A DNA stretch of 64,000 nt from JAHCIE01 sp034431435 (lineage in GTDB: Bacteria; Chloroflexota; Anaerolineae; Epilineales; JAHCIE01): positions 1 through 64,000 of the forward strand of contig DAOUDG010000030.1 in the NCBI GenBank assembly GCA_034431435.1, written 5' to 3'. Within the stretch, counting starts at the first letter, position 1. Every line of letters starts with the position of its first letter. Under the pieces are notes generated by a model. The model was not told where the DNA came from, made no database searches, and worked only from the letters and a program-made list of their open reading frames with translations. The position numbers were made by a program, and so were the translations under genes. Of the stretch, positions 23,697 to 32,376 are shown piece after piece.

Positions 23697-24542
23697 ATGA
23701 AGCGCGGGATGTCCGCATCCTCGCGACCCCTGGGGATTGCTGGCGATCTGCTGAGTATCCTGGGGCTGCTGATGATGGCGTTCAGCGGGATTGTGTTGTG
23801 GCAAGAGGGGCCGACCGCCCTGCTTGTGACCCTCAATCCCAATCCGGCTAGTTACGAACGCCGCGTCGGAACCGCGTCGCGCCCCATCGCCCCCGATAGG
23901 GCGGCCTTGCTCCGCGAGTTGTATCCGACCCCCACGCCGCCGACACCCCCGACGGCCACGCCTGCCGCGCTAGCCGCCCCTGAGGCCACGCTCGACTTGC
24001 CACCGGGCGCGCCAACCCTGGCCGCGCCGATCCCGCGCGCGCCGCTGCCGACCCCCACGCCGGCGCCTGGCTCGGAGCCGCCCGTGCGCGTTCTTATCCC
24101 TAGCATCGGCGTCGACAGCCAGGTGGTCCAGGTTGGCCTCAACATCGTTGACCACAACGGGGTGTTGAGTCGCGAATGGGAGACGGCCGACTATGCCGCC
24201 GGCCACCACGACGGCAGCGTCAACCCCGGCCAGCTGGGCAACGTGGTTATCTCGGGCCACAACAACGTCCAGGGACGGGTATTTCGCCTGCTGGAGCGCA
24301 TCAAGCCGGACGATCAGGTCATTCTAGAGACGGCCACCGGCCAACGCTATCGGTATATCGTTCGCGAGCAGGTGATTGTGCCGGAGACAGGGGTGAACGA
24401 GGCCAGGCGGCGCGAGAACGCCGAATACATGGCCCAGACCGACGATGCTCGGTTGACCCTCATTACGTGTTGGCCTTACTGGACCAACACGCATCGCGTA
24501 ATTGTCGTTGCGGAATATGCAGGATTGGTGAGTCATGGCTGA
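23697..24542 (+). CDS. Sortase
   Basis: 281 residues. An N-terminal membrane helix (about 13-36) is followed by a Pro/Thr-rich stretch (about 75-130) and the sortase beta barrel. The catalytic triad is visible as His188 ('VVISGHNNVQG'), Cys258 ('LTLITCWPY') and Arg267 ('NTHRVIVVAEY'). The TLxTC motif and N-terminal anchor suit class D/E-like sortases. It lies five bases after an LPSTG protein, its probable sole substrate in this locus, and overlaps der by eight bases. Confidence 0.88.
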   Translation: MKRGMSASSRPLGIAGDLLSILGLLMMAFSGIVLWQEGPTALLVTLNPNPASYERRVGTASRPIAPDRAALLRELYPTPTPPTPPTATPAALAAPEATLDLPPGAPTLAAPIPRAPLPTPTPAPGSEPPVRVLIPSIGVDSQVVQVGLNIVDHNGVLSREWETADYAAGHHDGSVNPGQLGNVVISGHNNVQGRVFRLLERIKPDDQVILETATGQRYRYIVREQVIVPETGVNEARRRENAEYMAQTDDARLTLITCWPYWTNTHRVIVVAEYAGLVSHG

Positions 24543-25875
24543 ACGCCCGGTGGTGGCCCTGGTGGGTCGCCCGAATGTCGGAAAATCTACCCTGTTCAAC
24601 CGCCTTGTGGGTGAGCGGGTTGCCATCGTGGAGGATGTGCCGGGGACCACGCGCGACCGCCTGTACGGTGACGCGGAGTGGACCGGTGTTCCCTTCGTCG
24701 TTGTCGACACCGGCGGCCTGGCGGACGATCCCAGCAGCAACATGGTTGCTGCCATCCGTTCCCAGGCCGAGGTCGCCATGGAAGAGGCGGACGTCATCGT
24801 CTTCCTGGTCGATGCGTTGGATGGCCTTGTGGCGGCCGACGAAGATGTGGCCGGGCAGTTACGGCTGACCAAGAAACCCATCGTCCTGGCCGTCAACAAG
24901 GCCGACAACCCTGAGCGGCGGCTGAACGCGGTGGAGTTCTACTCACTGGGGCTGGGGGAGCCGTTCCCTATCTCCGCCATCCACGGCACGGGCACGGGCG
25001 ATCTGCTGGACCAGATCGTGGCCCAGTTGCCGGTGACGCCGGAGGATGAGGAAGACGAGTCGGTGAAGATCGCGCTCGTGGGGCGGCCCAACGTCGGGAA
25101 GTCGTCGCTGCTCAACCGCCTGCTGGGCGAGCAGCGCTCGATTGTGAGCGACGTACCCGGCACGACCCGCGACGCCATCGACACCCAGATTCGGTACAGC
25201 GGTCAGGACATCACCCTCATCGACACGGCCGGCATCCGTCGGCGTGGCAAGGTGGAGGTGGGGATAGAGAAATACAGCGTCCTGCGGGCTATGCGGGCCA
25301 TCCAGCGCGCCGATGTGTCGCTACTGCTGACCGACGGCGCGGAAGGCATCACCGCCCAGGACGCCCACGTGGCGGGCTACATCATCGAGGAGGGCAAGAG
25401 TGCGGTTCTCATCATCAACAAGTGGGACCTGGTCGAGAAGGATAGCCATACCCTCAATGAGTATGCCCGCAAGGTGCGGGGCGCGCTGAACTTCCTGGAC
25501 TACGTGCCGGTGTTGTTCATCTCGGCCCTCACCGGGCAGCGGGTCAACCAGGTCATTCCCACCGCGCTGCGCGTCTACGAGGCGCGCTTCCAGCGCATCC
25601 CCACCGCTGAGCTTAACCGGCTGCTCCAGGATGCGGTGGCGCACCACCCACCGCCGACCCGCAGCGGTCAGCGCCTCAAGTTCTACTATGCCACCCAGAT
25701 CAGCGTCGACCCGCCGCGCTTCGTGTTCTTCGTCAACGATCACCGTCTGGTCCACTTTACCTACGAGCGCTACCTTGAGAACCTGATGCGCGAGCGCTAT
25801 GGCTTCGAGGGCACGCCCATCAAGCTCATCTTCCGCACTCGCGAGCGCGAGGACCGCTCGCGCGCTAAAGGTTAA
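24535..25875 (+). CDS. der: Ribosome assembly GTPase Der (EngA)
   Basis: 446 residues with two complete GTPase domains. Domain 1 has 'GRPNVGKSTLFNRL', 'DTGG' and 'NKAD'; domain 2 (from about residue 178) has 'GRPNVGKSSLLNRL', 'DTAGIRRRG' and 'NKWD'. A C-terminal KH-like domain follows ('KFYYATQISVDPPRFVFFVND'). Der acts in 50S subunit maturation. The double-domain layout is unique to this family, so the call is firm. Confidence 0.95.
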   Translation: MAERPVVALVGRPNVGKSTLFNRLVGERVAIVEDVPGTTRDRLYGDAEWTGVPFVVVDTGGLADDPSSNMVAAIRSQAEVAMEEADVIVFLVDALDGLVAADEDVAGQLRLTKKPIVLAVNKADNPERRLNAVEFYSLGLGEPFPISAIHGTGTGDLLDQIVAQLPVTPEDEEDESVKIALVGRPNVGKSSLLNRLLGEQRSIVSDVPGTTRDAIDTQIRYSGQDITLIDTAGIRRRGKVEVGIEKYSVLRAMRAIQRADVSLLLTDGAEGITAQDAHVAGYIIEEGKSAVLIINKWDLVEKDSHTLNEYARKVRGALNFLDYVPVLFISALTGQRVNQVIPTALRVYEARFQRIPTAELNRLLQDAVAHHPPPTRSGQRLKFYYATQISVDPPRFVFFVNDHRLVHFTYERYLENLMRERYGFEGTPIKLIFRTREREDRSRAKG

Positions 25876-25897
25876 CGCCGCCCCACCTGGGGCGGCG
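25876..25897. terminator. Hairpin after der
   Basis: CGCCGCCCC/GGGGCGGCG around an ACCT loop, starting one base after the der stop. No T-run follows. Confidence 0.65.
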
Positions 25898-26013
25898 CTG
25901 GTTCATCGCTCCCTCTTCCAGACGAACCGGGTTGGGCCTGGCAGACGGCCACCGACGACCATTAGCTCGGCGCGATAGTTCCCTGGCCCCCCGTCCGTGG
26001 TCGAGCGCGGTCG

Positions 26014-26571
26014 CTACTTGAGGCTCAGCAGATACGCGACCAGGTCGTTGAGCTGATCCGGCGGCAGGTTGGTGAAGGTAGCCGGCATCAGGTTGGGCTG
26101 GTAGCCAGGGGCGATAAAGTCGTTGGGGTGGGTGATCGACTCCACCAGGAATTGCCCCGCGCTATAGCCCGGTCGCTGTGTCGCCGCGGTCGTCCCAATA
26201 TTAGTCAGGTTGGGGCCGATAGTAGCGCTGCCCAGGCCGGGCACGGTGTGGCACGTAGTGCAGGCCAGGGTCTGGAACAGCTGCTTGCCCTTGGCGGGGT
26301 CGCCAGGCCCCGGTTGGGCAGGTGGCGCGCCAGCGGCTGGTTTGCTCGGTTGCGTCGGCTGGGCGGCGAGTGGTGTGGGTTGTGCGAGTGGTGTGGGTTG
26401 TGCGACGGCGGTCGAGGGTCTGATGGGGGTCGCCCCGCCGCTCACGCTACTCTGCTGGGTCTGTGCGCAAGCGCCAATAATCAGACCAAAGACAATTGCG
26501 GCGATCAGGCTGATCCAGGTGCCGCCGGACGGACCACGCCGGCCGTCGGTCTCAGGTGTATTGGTGGACAA
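26014..26571 (-). CDS. Mono-haem c-type cytochrome, membrane-anchored
   Basis: 185 residues from a TTG preceded by AGGAGAG. A short cytoplasmic start leads to a hydrophobic segment ending 'LIIGACAQ', a possible lipobox or simply an anchor. A Gln/Pro/Thr-rich linker with a short internal repeat (QPTPLAQPTPLAAQPT) precedes one cytochrome c domain with 'LACTTCHTVPG' and an axial Met candidate in 'QPNLMPATF'. It would carry electrons outside the membrane and is a client for the Ccm genes at 13-20 kb. It is divergent from trmD. Confidence 0.83.
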   Translation of the reverse strand: MSTNTPETDGRRGPSGGTWISLIAAIVFGLIIGACAQTQQSSVSGGATPIRPSTAVAQPTPLAQPTPLAAQPTQPSKPAAGAPPAQPGPGDPAKGKQLFQTLACTTCHTVPGLGSATIGPNLTNIGTTAATQRPGYSAGQFLVESITHPNDFIAPGYQPNLMPATFTNLPPDQLNDLVAYLLSLK

Positions 26572-26683
26572 GGCGACTCTCCTCTGAATGCGCAGTCAAG
26601 GGGTGGGAGGGGGGATCGGATGGAGGATTGGATCGCGTCCGACACTCTCGATTATAGCACCACCGTCTGCTGGAGTCAACGAA

Positions 26684-27430
26684 ATGCGTTTCGACATCTT
26701 CACCCTGTTCCCCGCCATGTTCGATGGCCCCTTCGGCGATAGCATCATCAAGCGCGCCATCGCGGCGGGTCAGCTCGATGTTCACTTGCACAATATCCGG
26801 GACTACGCCGAAGGTCGCCACCGCGTCACCGACGACTACCCATATGGCGGGGGCGGCGGGATGGTGATGAAACCGGAGCCGGTGTTCGCTGCCGTGGAGG
26901 CCGTGCTTGGCCCGCAGCCCGGCGCGGTCGCCCCGCTCATCCTGATGGACCCCCAGGGCCGCCGCTTCAGCCAGGCCGTGGCCGCTGAGCTGGCGGCCCT
27001 GCCGCGTGTGGCCCTGCTGTGCGGTCACTACGAGGGTATCGACGAGCGGATTCGCGAGCGTCTCGTCACCGACGAGCTGTCCATCGGCGACTACGTATTG
27101 ACCGGGGGGGAGCTACCGGCGATGGTCATCGTCGACACGGTGGCGCGGCTGTTGCCCGGCGTGCTCGGCAACCCGATGGGCGCGACCAACGACTCCATCG
27201 CCTCCGGGTTGTTGGAGTTCCCCCAGTACACGCGCCCGGTGGACTTTCGCGGCTGGCGCGTCCCCGACATCCTATTGTCCGGCCACCATGCCCAGGTGGA
27301 CCGCTGGCGGCGGCAGGAAGCGCTGCGCCGTACCCTGGCGCGGCGGCCCGATCTATTGGCGAGCGCGGCCCTCAGCGACGCCGACCGCAAGGCACTGGCC
27401 CAGCTGACCGACGACACCAGCGGCGAATGA
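26684..27430 (+). CDS. trmD: tRNA (guanine-N1-)-methyltransferase TrmD
   Basis: 248 residues from ATG 26684. The SPOUT knot region is clear: 'LLCGHYEGIDERI', 'ELSIGDYVLTGGELPAMVIVD', with the N-terminal 'MRFDIFTLFPAMF'. TrmD methylates G37 next to the anticodon of several tRNAs and prevents frameshifting. It heads the conserved order trmD-rplS-rnhB-yraN. The usual upstream partners rpsP and rimM are missing here. Confidence 0.93.
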   Translation: MRFDIFTLFPAMFDGPFGDSIIKRAIAAGQLDVHLHNIRDYAEGRHRVTDDYPYGGGGGMVMKPEPVFAAVEAVLGPQPGAVAPLILMDPQGRRFSQAVAAELAALPRVALLCGHYEGIDERIRERLVTDELSIGDYVLTGGELPAMVIVDTVARLLPGVLGNPMGATNDSIASGLLEFPQYTRPVDFRGWRVPDILLSGHHAQVDRWRRQEALRRTLARRPDLLASAALSDADRKALAQLTDDTSGE

Positions 27431-27433
27431 AAT

Positions 27434-27462
27434 TTGCCGCGTCGCTCCGATGATGCTATACT
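27434..27462 (+). promoter_or_regulatory. Promoter of rplS
   Basis: TTGCCG at 27434-27439, a 17-base spacer and TATACT at 27457-27462, in the 65-base gap after trmD. Confidence 0.55.
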
Positions 27463-27495
27463 TCCCCCTTGTGAATCGTTCCAGAGGGTGAAACC

Positions 27496-27915
27496 ATGAG
27501 CTCAGGCCTGCTGCAGTCGGTTGAAAACAGCGTCGCGGTCAATCCGAATGTTCCCGTGCTCCACACGGGCGACACTGTTCGCGTCTTCTTCAAGATTATT
27601 GAGGGTGGCAAGGAGCGCGTGCAGCGCTTCGATGGTGTCGTGATGCGCATCAAGCAGGGCGGCCCCAATGCCAGCTTCACCGTGCGTCGCATCGGCGCGG
27701 ACGGCGTGGGCGTGGAGCGGACGTTCCCGACTCGCTCGCCGCGCATCGACCGCATCGAAGTTATCCGCCACGCCCACGTCCGCCGCAAGGCGTTGTACTA
27801 CCTGCGCGACCGGCGTGGCAAGGCCGCCCGCCTTCGCGAGCGCAAGACCGCCATGCCCCACGTCAAGGCCGCCCAGCGCGCTCAGGCGGCGGCGTCTCAG
27901 GCTGACCAGGACTAG
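27496..27915 (+). CDS. rplS: 50S ribosomal protein L19
   Basis: 139 residues. Typical L19 core: 'HTGDTVRVFFKIIEGGKERVQRFDGVVMRIKQGG' and 'ERTFPTRSPRIDRIEVIRHAHVRRKALYYLRDRRGKAARLRE'. L19 sits at the 30S-50S interface. The chain has a short Ala/Gln-rich extension after residue 120. It has its own promoter and is followed by a strong terminator. Confidence 0.95.
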   Translation: MSSGLLQSVENSVAVNPNVPVLHTGDTVRVFFKIIEGGKERVQRFDGVVMRIKQGGPNASFTVRRIGADGVGVERTFPTRSPRIDRIEVIRHAHVRRKALYYLRDRRGKAARLRERKTAMPHVKAAQRAQAAASQADQD

Positions 27916-27930
27916 GCCGACGCAAGATCG

Positions 27931-27961
27931 CCGCCCTCCATCGGAGGGCGGTTTTCTATTT
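27931..27961 (+). terminator. Rho-independent terminator after rplS
   Basis: CCGCCCTCC/GGAGGGCGG with an ATC loop, followed by TTTTCTATTT. It is the clearest intrinsic terminator in the window and ends 16 bases before rnhB. Confidence 0.88.
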
Positions 27962-27977
27962 ATCAGGAGGATGGTTG

Positions 27978-28670
27978 ATGCACGGCGCGCACGTTCCCCC
28001 GCCCTCCCTCGATGCTGAGCGCGCCTGGCATAGCGACGGCCACCGGCGGATCGCCGGCCTTGACGAGGCCGGCCGTGGCGCGTGGGCCGGGCCGGTCGTG
28101 GCGGCGGTGGTGATTCTCCCCTCCGCAGATGCCTCGCTGCTCGAATGCCTGGCCGGCGTCCGCGACTCGAAGTTGATGACGTCCGCCGCTCGCGAGGCCG
28201 CGCTCCCGGATATTATAGCCGTTGCCAGCGCGGTGCGGGTGGGCGTCGTGCCCGCCGAGGAAATCGACCGCATCGGCATCGTGCCCGCCACGCGCGCTGC
28301 CATGCTGATCGCCCTGGCCCAGGTTGATCCCCCTCCCCATGCGCTGCTCGTGGATGCTGTCACACTCCCGACGCCCATCCCCCAGCGCGCCTTCCCCAAG
28401 GCTGACCAGCTTAGCCTGTCCGTTGCGGCGGCGTCGGTCGTCGCCAAAGTCACCCGTGACCGGATCATGGTGCGTTTCGATACCGCCTATCCGGGCTACG
28501 GCTTCGCCCAGCACAAGGGCTACGGCACGGCCGCCCACGCCCTGGCCCTGGGCCGCTATGGCCTCGCCCCCCTGCATCGCCGCTCCTTTGCCCCCATCCG
28601 CGCCGCCCAGATGAAGTTGCTGAACGACGACGACCTGCTCGACCTGGCGACCGGGGACGAGGACGACTAG
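27978..28670 (+). CDS. rnhB: Ribonuclease HII
   Basis: 230 residues; ATG 27978 follows AGGAGG. Catalytic acidic residues are in 'IAGLDEAGRGAWAGPVVAAVV' (Asp-Glu) and 'ALLVDAVTL'; 'KADQLSLSVAAASVVAKVTRDRIM' and 'YGFAQHKGYGTAAH' complete the family pattern. RNase HII removes ribonucleotides misincorporated in DNA and RNA primers. A few acidic residues (DDDLLDLATGDEDD) close the chain. Confidence 0.93.
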   Translation: MHGAHVPPPSLDAERAWHSDGHRRIAGLDEAGRGAWAGPVVAAVVILPSADASLLECLAGVRDSKLMTSAAREAALPDIIAVASAVRVGVVPAEEIDRIGIVPATRAAMLIALAQVDPPPHALLVDAVTLPTPIPQRAFPKADQLSLSVAAASVVAKVTRDRIMVRFDTAYPGYGFAQHKGYGTAAHALALGRYGLAPLHRRSFAPIRAAQMKLLNDDDLLDLATGDEDD

Positions 28671-28674
28671 GCCC

Positions 28675-29055
28675 ATGCCGCCGGCCGACCCACGGCGGAG
28701 CTTGGGGCGAGCGGGTGAAGACCTGGCTGTTCGCACCCTCACCGAGCGCGGCTATACGATCGTGGCGCGCAACTGGCGCTGCCCGGTTGGCGAGCTAGAT
28801 GTCATCGCCCGCGACGGCGAGTGTCTGGTCTTCGTCGAGGTGCGCACGCGGCGCGGCGGCTGGCGTGGCGCGGCCGCCGACTCCGTGGGACCACGCAAGC
28901 GCGCCCGCCTGGCCGCGCTGGCCGACGCCTATCTGCAAGCGGGCGCGTATCCCCAGACAACCAACTGGCGCATCGATATCGTCGCCGTCGAGATGGACGG
29001 CGGCGGCGCACTGCGGAGCGTCGAGGTGTTCCAGGATGCGGTGGGCTGGCGCTAG
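28675..29055 (+). CDS. YraN/UPF0102 family nuclease-fold protein
   Basis: 126 residues, four bases after rnhB. The fold of Holliday-junction-resolvase-like UPF0102 is visible: 'LGRAGEDLAVRTLTERGYTIVARNWRCPVGELDVIARDGECLVFVEVRTRR', with the acidic and lysine-like positions of a PD-(D/E)XK core (GELD, EVR). No activity is established for most members. The rnhB-yraN pairing is common in bacteria. Confidence 0.88.
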   Translation: MPPADPRRSLGRAGEDLAVRTLTERGYTIVARNWRCPVGELDVIARDGECLVFVEVRTRRGGWRGAAADSVGPRKRARLAALADAYLQAGAYPQTTNWRIDIVAVEMDGGGALRSVEVFQDAVGWR

Positions 29056-29104
29056 AGCTGGCGCGCGTCTGCTTGCCACACTCCACAGCGAACCAGCGGC
29101 AAAG

Positions 29105-29134
29105 TTGACACAGTTCCGGTGGCTGCGCTACGAT
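29105..29134 (+). promoter_or_regulatory. Promoter of the PPK2 gene
   Basis: TTGACA at 29105-29110, an 18-base spacer and TACGAT at 29129-29134. Confidence 0.5.
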
Positions 29135-29174
29135 ACCGCGACACAGGCCGTTGTAGCATAAGGGGGAGGGAACC

Positions 29175-30110
29175 GTGGACCTCAAAGAGTTCGCCGCGCG
29201 ATTCCAGGTCGAGCCGGGCAAGCCGTTCAAGCTGCAGGCTGCCGACACGAGCGATACGGCCGGCTACTCGAAGCCGGAGAATGCCAGCGAGTTGCTGCAG
29301 CAAGGTGTGGCCATCCTGGCCGAGCATCAGGAGAAGCTGTATGCCGAGAATCGGCAAGCTCTACTCATCATCTTCCAGGCGCTGGACGCGGCGGGCAAGG
29401 ACAGCGCCATCAAGCACGTCATGAGCGGCGTCGACCCGGCCGGCTGCCAGGTCTACAGTTTCAAGGCCCCCTCGGCCGAGGAACTCGACCATGACTACCT
29501 GTGGCGCTGCTTCAAGGCGCTGCCAGAGCGGGGGCGCATCGGTATCTTCAACCGCTCATATTACGAGGAGGTTCTCGTCGTCCGCGTCCACCCCGCCTTC
29601 CTCACCGGCCAGCGCCTGCCCGCACAGACGCTGGGGCCGGGGCTATGGCAGCAGCGTTTCGAGGAGATCAACAACTTCGAGAAGTACCTGGTGCAGAACG
29701 GTATCCAGGTGCTGAAGCTATTCCTGAATGTCGGCAAGGACGAGCAGTGTCAGCGCCAGTTCGAGCGCATCGATCGCCCCGAAAAGAACTGGAAGTTCAA
29801 CGCGGGCGACCTGGAGGAGCGCAAATTCTGGGACGACTACATGGCCGCCTATGAGGACATGCTCAACCACACCAGCACGCCCTGGGCGCCGTGGTACGTC
29901 TTGCCCGCCGATAAGAAGTGGTTCACGCGCCTGGCGGCAGCGGCCATCATCGGCGAGAAGCTGGCGGAGATGAACCCTCAGTTCCCGACCGTCAGCGACA
30001 AGGGCCGTGAGGCCATGCAGGCCAGCCGCGCGTCCCTGGTGACCGAGTGCGGCGAGCCGCAGGCGAAGGGCAACAAGAAGAAGAGCGGCAAGAACAAGGA
30101 GGACAGGTAG
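29175..30110 (+). CDS. Polyphosphate kinase 2 family protein
   Basis: 311 residues from a GTG preceded by GGGGGAGG. Walker A is in 'FQALDAAGKDSAIKHVMSGV'; Walker B and the lid follow as 'GRIGIFNRSYYEEVLVVRVHP' and 'IDRPEKNWKFNAGDLEERKFWDDYMAAYEDML'. PPK2 enzymes move phosphate between polyphosphate and nucleotides (AMP or ADP, depending on class); the class cannot be fixed by eye. The Lys-rich end (KGNKKKSGKNKED) may bind polyphosphate. Phosphate genes (PiT, DUF47) occur elsewhere in the window. Confidence 0.9.
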   Translation: MDLKEFAARFQVEPGKPFKLQAADTSDTAGYSKPENASELLQQGVAILAEHQEKLYAENRQALLIIFQALDAAGKDSAIKHVMSGVDPAGCQVYSFKAPSAEELDHDYLWRCFKALPERGRIGIFNRSYYEEVLVVRVHPAFLTGQRLPAQTLGPGLWQQRFEEINNFEKYLVQNGIQVLKLFLNVGKDEQCQRQFERIDRPEKNWKFNAGDLEERKFWDDYMAAYEDMLNHTSTPWAPWYVLPADKKWFTRLAAAAIIGEKLAEMNPQFPTVSDKGREAMQASRASLVTECGEPQAKGNKKKSGKNKEDR

Positions 30111-30114
30111 CGGT

Positions 30115-31254
30115 ATGATCTCCTTCAACGGCCTGGGCATGAACCTCGGCAATCTGTCGCGCCTGTCGAATGCCCGCAGCCGCTCCCTCAGTCCCGAGAA
30201 CTTTCGCGGCGAGAAGGGATGCGGCGGGATGGCGACTGAGGGCACGGGCCAGTACGCGGCCCGCGACCTGGGCGTGGGTTGGAAGGTCAGCCCGTCGGTG
30301 CGCATCGGCCCCGGCGAGGTGTTCGAGATGGCTGACATCGAAGGCCCCGGCGCCATCCAGCACATCTGGCTGACGCCCACCGGCAACTGGCGATACACCA
30401 TCCTGCGCATCACCTGGGACGACCAGGCGCAGCCGTCGGTCGAAGTTCCCCTCGGCGACTTCTTCTGCTGCGGTTGGGGCACCGACGACCGCGGCAACCA
30501 CAGCGGCGCGAACTTCCGCCAGCTGACGTCGCTGCCGGTGTGCGTCAACCCCGGCAGCGCGCTCAACTGCTACTGGGAGATGCCCTTTCGCCGCCGCTGC
30601 CGCATGACCATCGAGAACCTCCAGCCGCCTGACCCGGCCGACCCCACGCATGGCGCGATGACTCTCTACTATCAGGTGGACTATACCCTGACCGACGTGC
30701 CCGACGACTGCGCCTACTTCCACGCCCAGTGGCGGCGCTCCAACCCGCTGCCCTACCAGGCCGTCCACACTCTGCTCGACGGGGTGAGCGGCCAGGGGCA
30801 CTACGTGGGCACGTCCATCGCCTGGGGCGTCAACAACAACGGCTGGTGGGGCGAGGGCGAGATCAAGTTCTACCTCGACGGCGACACCGACTACCCCACC
30901 ATCTGCGGCACCGGCACCGAGGATTACTTCTGCGGCTCCTACAACTTCGACGTCGGCCAGGCCCACGGCGGCTACCGCGAGTTCTGCACCCCCTACGCGG
31001 GCCTGTTCCAGGTGCTGCGGCCCGACGGCCTGTACCAGTCCCAGACGCGCTTCAGCCTGTACCGCTGGCACATCATGGACCCCATCCGCTTCGAGCGCGA
31101 CCTGCGCGTGACGATACAAGCCCTCGGCTGGCGCAGCGGTGGCCGCTACCTGCCCCTCCAGGACGACATCGCCTCCACCGTCTTCTGGTATCAGACTCTC
31201 CCCACCGCGCCCTTCCCCCCGCTGCCGGGCCGGGATGGCCTGGAGGTGGTGTAG
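30115..31254 (+). CDS. DUF2961 / glycoside hydrolase family 172-like protein
   Basis: 379 residues with no signal peptide. Family landmarks: 'GPGAIQHIWLTPTGNWRYTILRITWDDQAQPSVEVPLGDFF', 'CYWEMPFRRRCRMTIENL', 'KFYLDGDTDYPTICGTGTEDYFCGSYNF'; the Glu of GTGTED is the conserved catalytic candidate. Characterised GH172 enzymes act on fructofuranosides or arabinofuranosides. Here there are no sugar transport genes beside it, so the substrate is open. It starts four bases after the PPK2 gene. Confidence 0.83.
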   Translation: MISFNGLGMNLGNLSRLSNARSRSLSPENFRGEKGCGGMATEGTGQYAARDLGVGWKVSPSVRIGPGEVFEMADIEGPGAIQHIWLTPTGNWRYTILRITWDDQAQPSVEVPLGDFFCCGWGTDDRGNHSGANFRQLTSLPVCVNPGSALNCYWEMPFRRRCRMTIENLQPPDPADPTHGAMTLYYQVDYTLTDVPDDCAYFHAQWRRSNPLPYQAVHTLLDGVSGQGHYVGTSIAWGVNNNGWWGEGEIKFYLDGDTDYPTICGTGTEDYFCGSYNFDVGQAHGGYREFCTPYAGLFQVLRPDGLYQSQTRFSLYRWHIMDPIRFERDLRVTIQALGWRSGGRYLPLQDDIASTVFWYQTLPTAPFPPLPGRDGLEVV

Positions 31255-31300
31255 CGCGGGGAAGCAAACGAGTGTAGAATCTCGATGGGAGGCCTGGATC

Positions 31301-31552
31301 ATGCCGACACGTCAGATCACACTAGAGATCCCAGAGGAGGTTCTGCTCGCCGAGAAGACCGACGAGGCCACCTTCGGCCGCGAGTTGCGTTTGCTGGCCG
31401 CCGTCAAGCTCTACGAGTTGGGCCGCCTCTCGTCGGGTCGCGCCGCCGAGCTGGCAGGGATGTCAAGGGTTGAGTTTCTTCTCGCCCTAGGCCGCTACAA
31501 GGTGTTTCCGTTTGCGGCAGAGTTGGATGACCTGGAAAGCCAGAATGCCTGA
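31301..31552 (+). CDS. UPF0175 family antitoxin
   Basis: 83 residues from ATG 31301. It begins with a short beta strand typical of these proteins ('RQITLEIPEEVLLAEK') and has a helix-turn-helix-like part ('LYELGRLSSGRAAELAGMSRVEFLLALGRYKV'). UPF0175 proteins are paired with DUF3368 PIN-like toxins. The next gene is such a toxin, overlapping by eight bases, so the pair is probably a type II toxin-antitoxin module. Confidence 0.85.
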   Translation: MPTRQITLEIPEEVLLAEKTDEATFGRELRLLAAVKLYELGRLSSGRAAELAGMSRVEFLLALGRYKVFPFAAELDDLESQNA

Positions 31553-32033
31553 GGTAATCAGCAATACCTCGCCCTTGCTCTACCTTCATCATATTGACCG
31601 CCTCGACTGGCTGCCGAGGTTGTTTGAAGACGTGTGGATACCCCAGGCTGTTGTCGCTGAACTTGACACCGGACAGCGGCGAGGCCACGATGTACCAACG
31701 CCTACGCTTCATTCCTGGTTGCACGTCGTTGACCCTGTTGTGATGCCATCGGAGTGGCTCTCGCTTGACCTAGGACCCGGCGAGTTGGCTGCTATGGCGC
31801 TCGCCCTGGAGAATCGTGACCGCGTGCTCCTGCTCGATGACACTCTGGCCCGACGCACTGCTCAAGCTGCGGGCCTTACAGTGTGGGGAACGCTACGGGT
31901 GATCCTGGAGGCGAAGGACCGTGGGCTGACGGATAGTGTGGCTCCTCTGCTCGACCGTCTGAGCCAGAGCGGGATGTGGATGTCGGCGGCGATTCGCCAA
32001 CGGATTCTGGCACTGGCCGGGGAACAGGACTGA
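31545..32033 (+). CDS. DUF3368 PIN-like toxin
   Basis: 162 residues. PIN-fold landmarks: 'VISNTSPLLYLHHI' (first acidic region replaced by Asn-Thr-Ser as is usual in DUF3368), 'VVAELDTG', 'LGPGELAAMALALE' and 'VLLLDDTLARRTAQAAGL', giving the acidic cluster of an RNase. It would cleave RNA when the UPF0175 partner is lost. Overlap with the antitoxin gene supports joint translation. Confidence 0.85.
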   Translation: MPEVISNTSPLLYLHHIDRLDWLPRLFEDVWIPQAVVAELDTGQRRGHDVPTPTLHSWLHVVDPVVMPSEWLSLDLGPGELAAMALALENRDRVLLLDDTLARRTAQAAGLTVWGTLRVILEAKDRGLTDSVAPLLDRLSQSGMWMSAAIRQRILALAGEQD

Positions 32034-32042
32034 GAAAGTGAC

Positions 32043-32364
32043 ATGAAGCAGGACAACGGAATGCCGTCGCTCGTCAAGCCCAGGACGGGAGACGAGCGCT
32101 TCCAATACAAAGGGGCCGCGCTAGCCACCAGCGCCCTGGACTTCTGGCGCTGGTCCGCCTCAGACCTCTTGAGCAACGCCACGCGGGGCCGCCTCGGCGA
32201 GTTCATTGTCGCCATGAGTCTCGGCTTGGCGCGCACCGTCTATCGCGAGGCGCGGCCGAATCACTGAAGAACTGTTCTACGAGAAGCTGGCCGCGGACAC
32301 AGCGGTGAAAGCGGCCTTGCGGGCCTTCTTCAATGAGGCTCATACTCTTGGCCTGTATGGCTGA
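32043..32364 (+). pseudogene. Decayed gene: N-terminal and C-terminal remnants in different frames
   Basis: An ATG at 32043 opens 74 codons containing 'YKGAALATSALDFWRWSASDLLSNATRGRLGEFIVAMSLGL', a start common in hypothetical and restriction-like proteins of about 170-200 residues. It stops at 32267. In the next frame, from about 32258 to the TGA at 32362-32364, 'ITEELFYEKLAADTAVKAALRAFF' then 'NEAHTLGLYG' reads like the end of another protein. This looks like an internal deletion or a junction of two gene remnants beside the toxin-antitoxin pair. The families are not named with confidence. Confidence 0.5.
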
Positions 32365-32376
32365 GGCAAGTGCTGG

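Noticed and set aside
26328..26420. Short direct repeats near 26.4 kb
   Set aside because: They encode the Gln/Pro/Thr-rich linker of the mono-haem cytochrome (QPTPL repeats) and need no other explanation.
32265..32267. TGA of the decayed gene at 32043 as a second selenocysteine codon
   Set aside because: The sequence after the TGA in the same frame shows no coding character; the plausible continuation is in another frame, so decay is the simpler reading.
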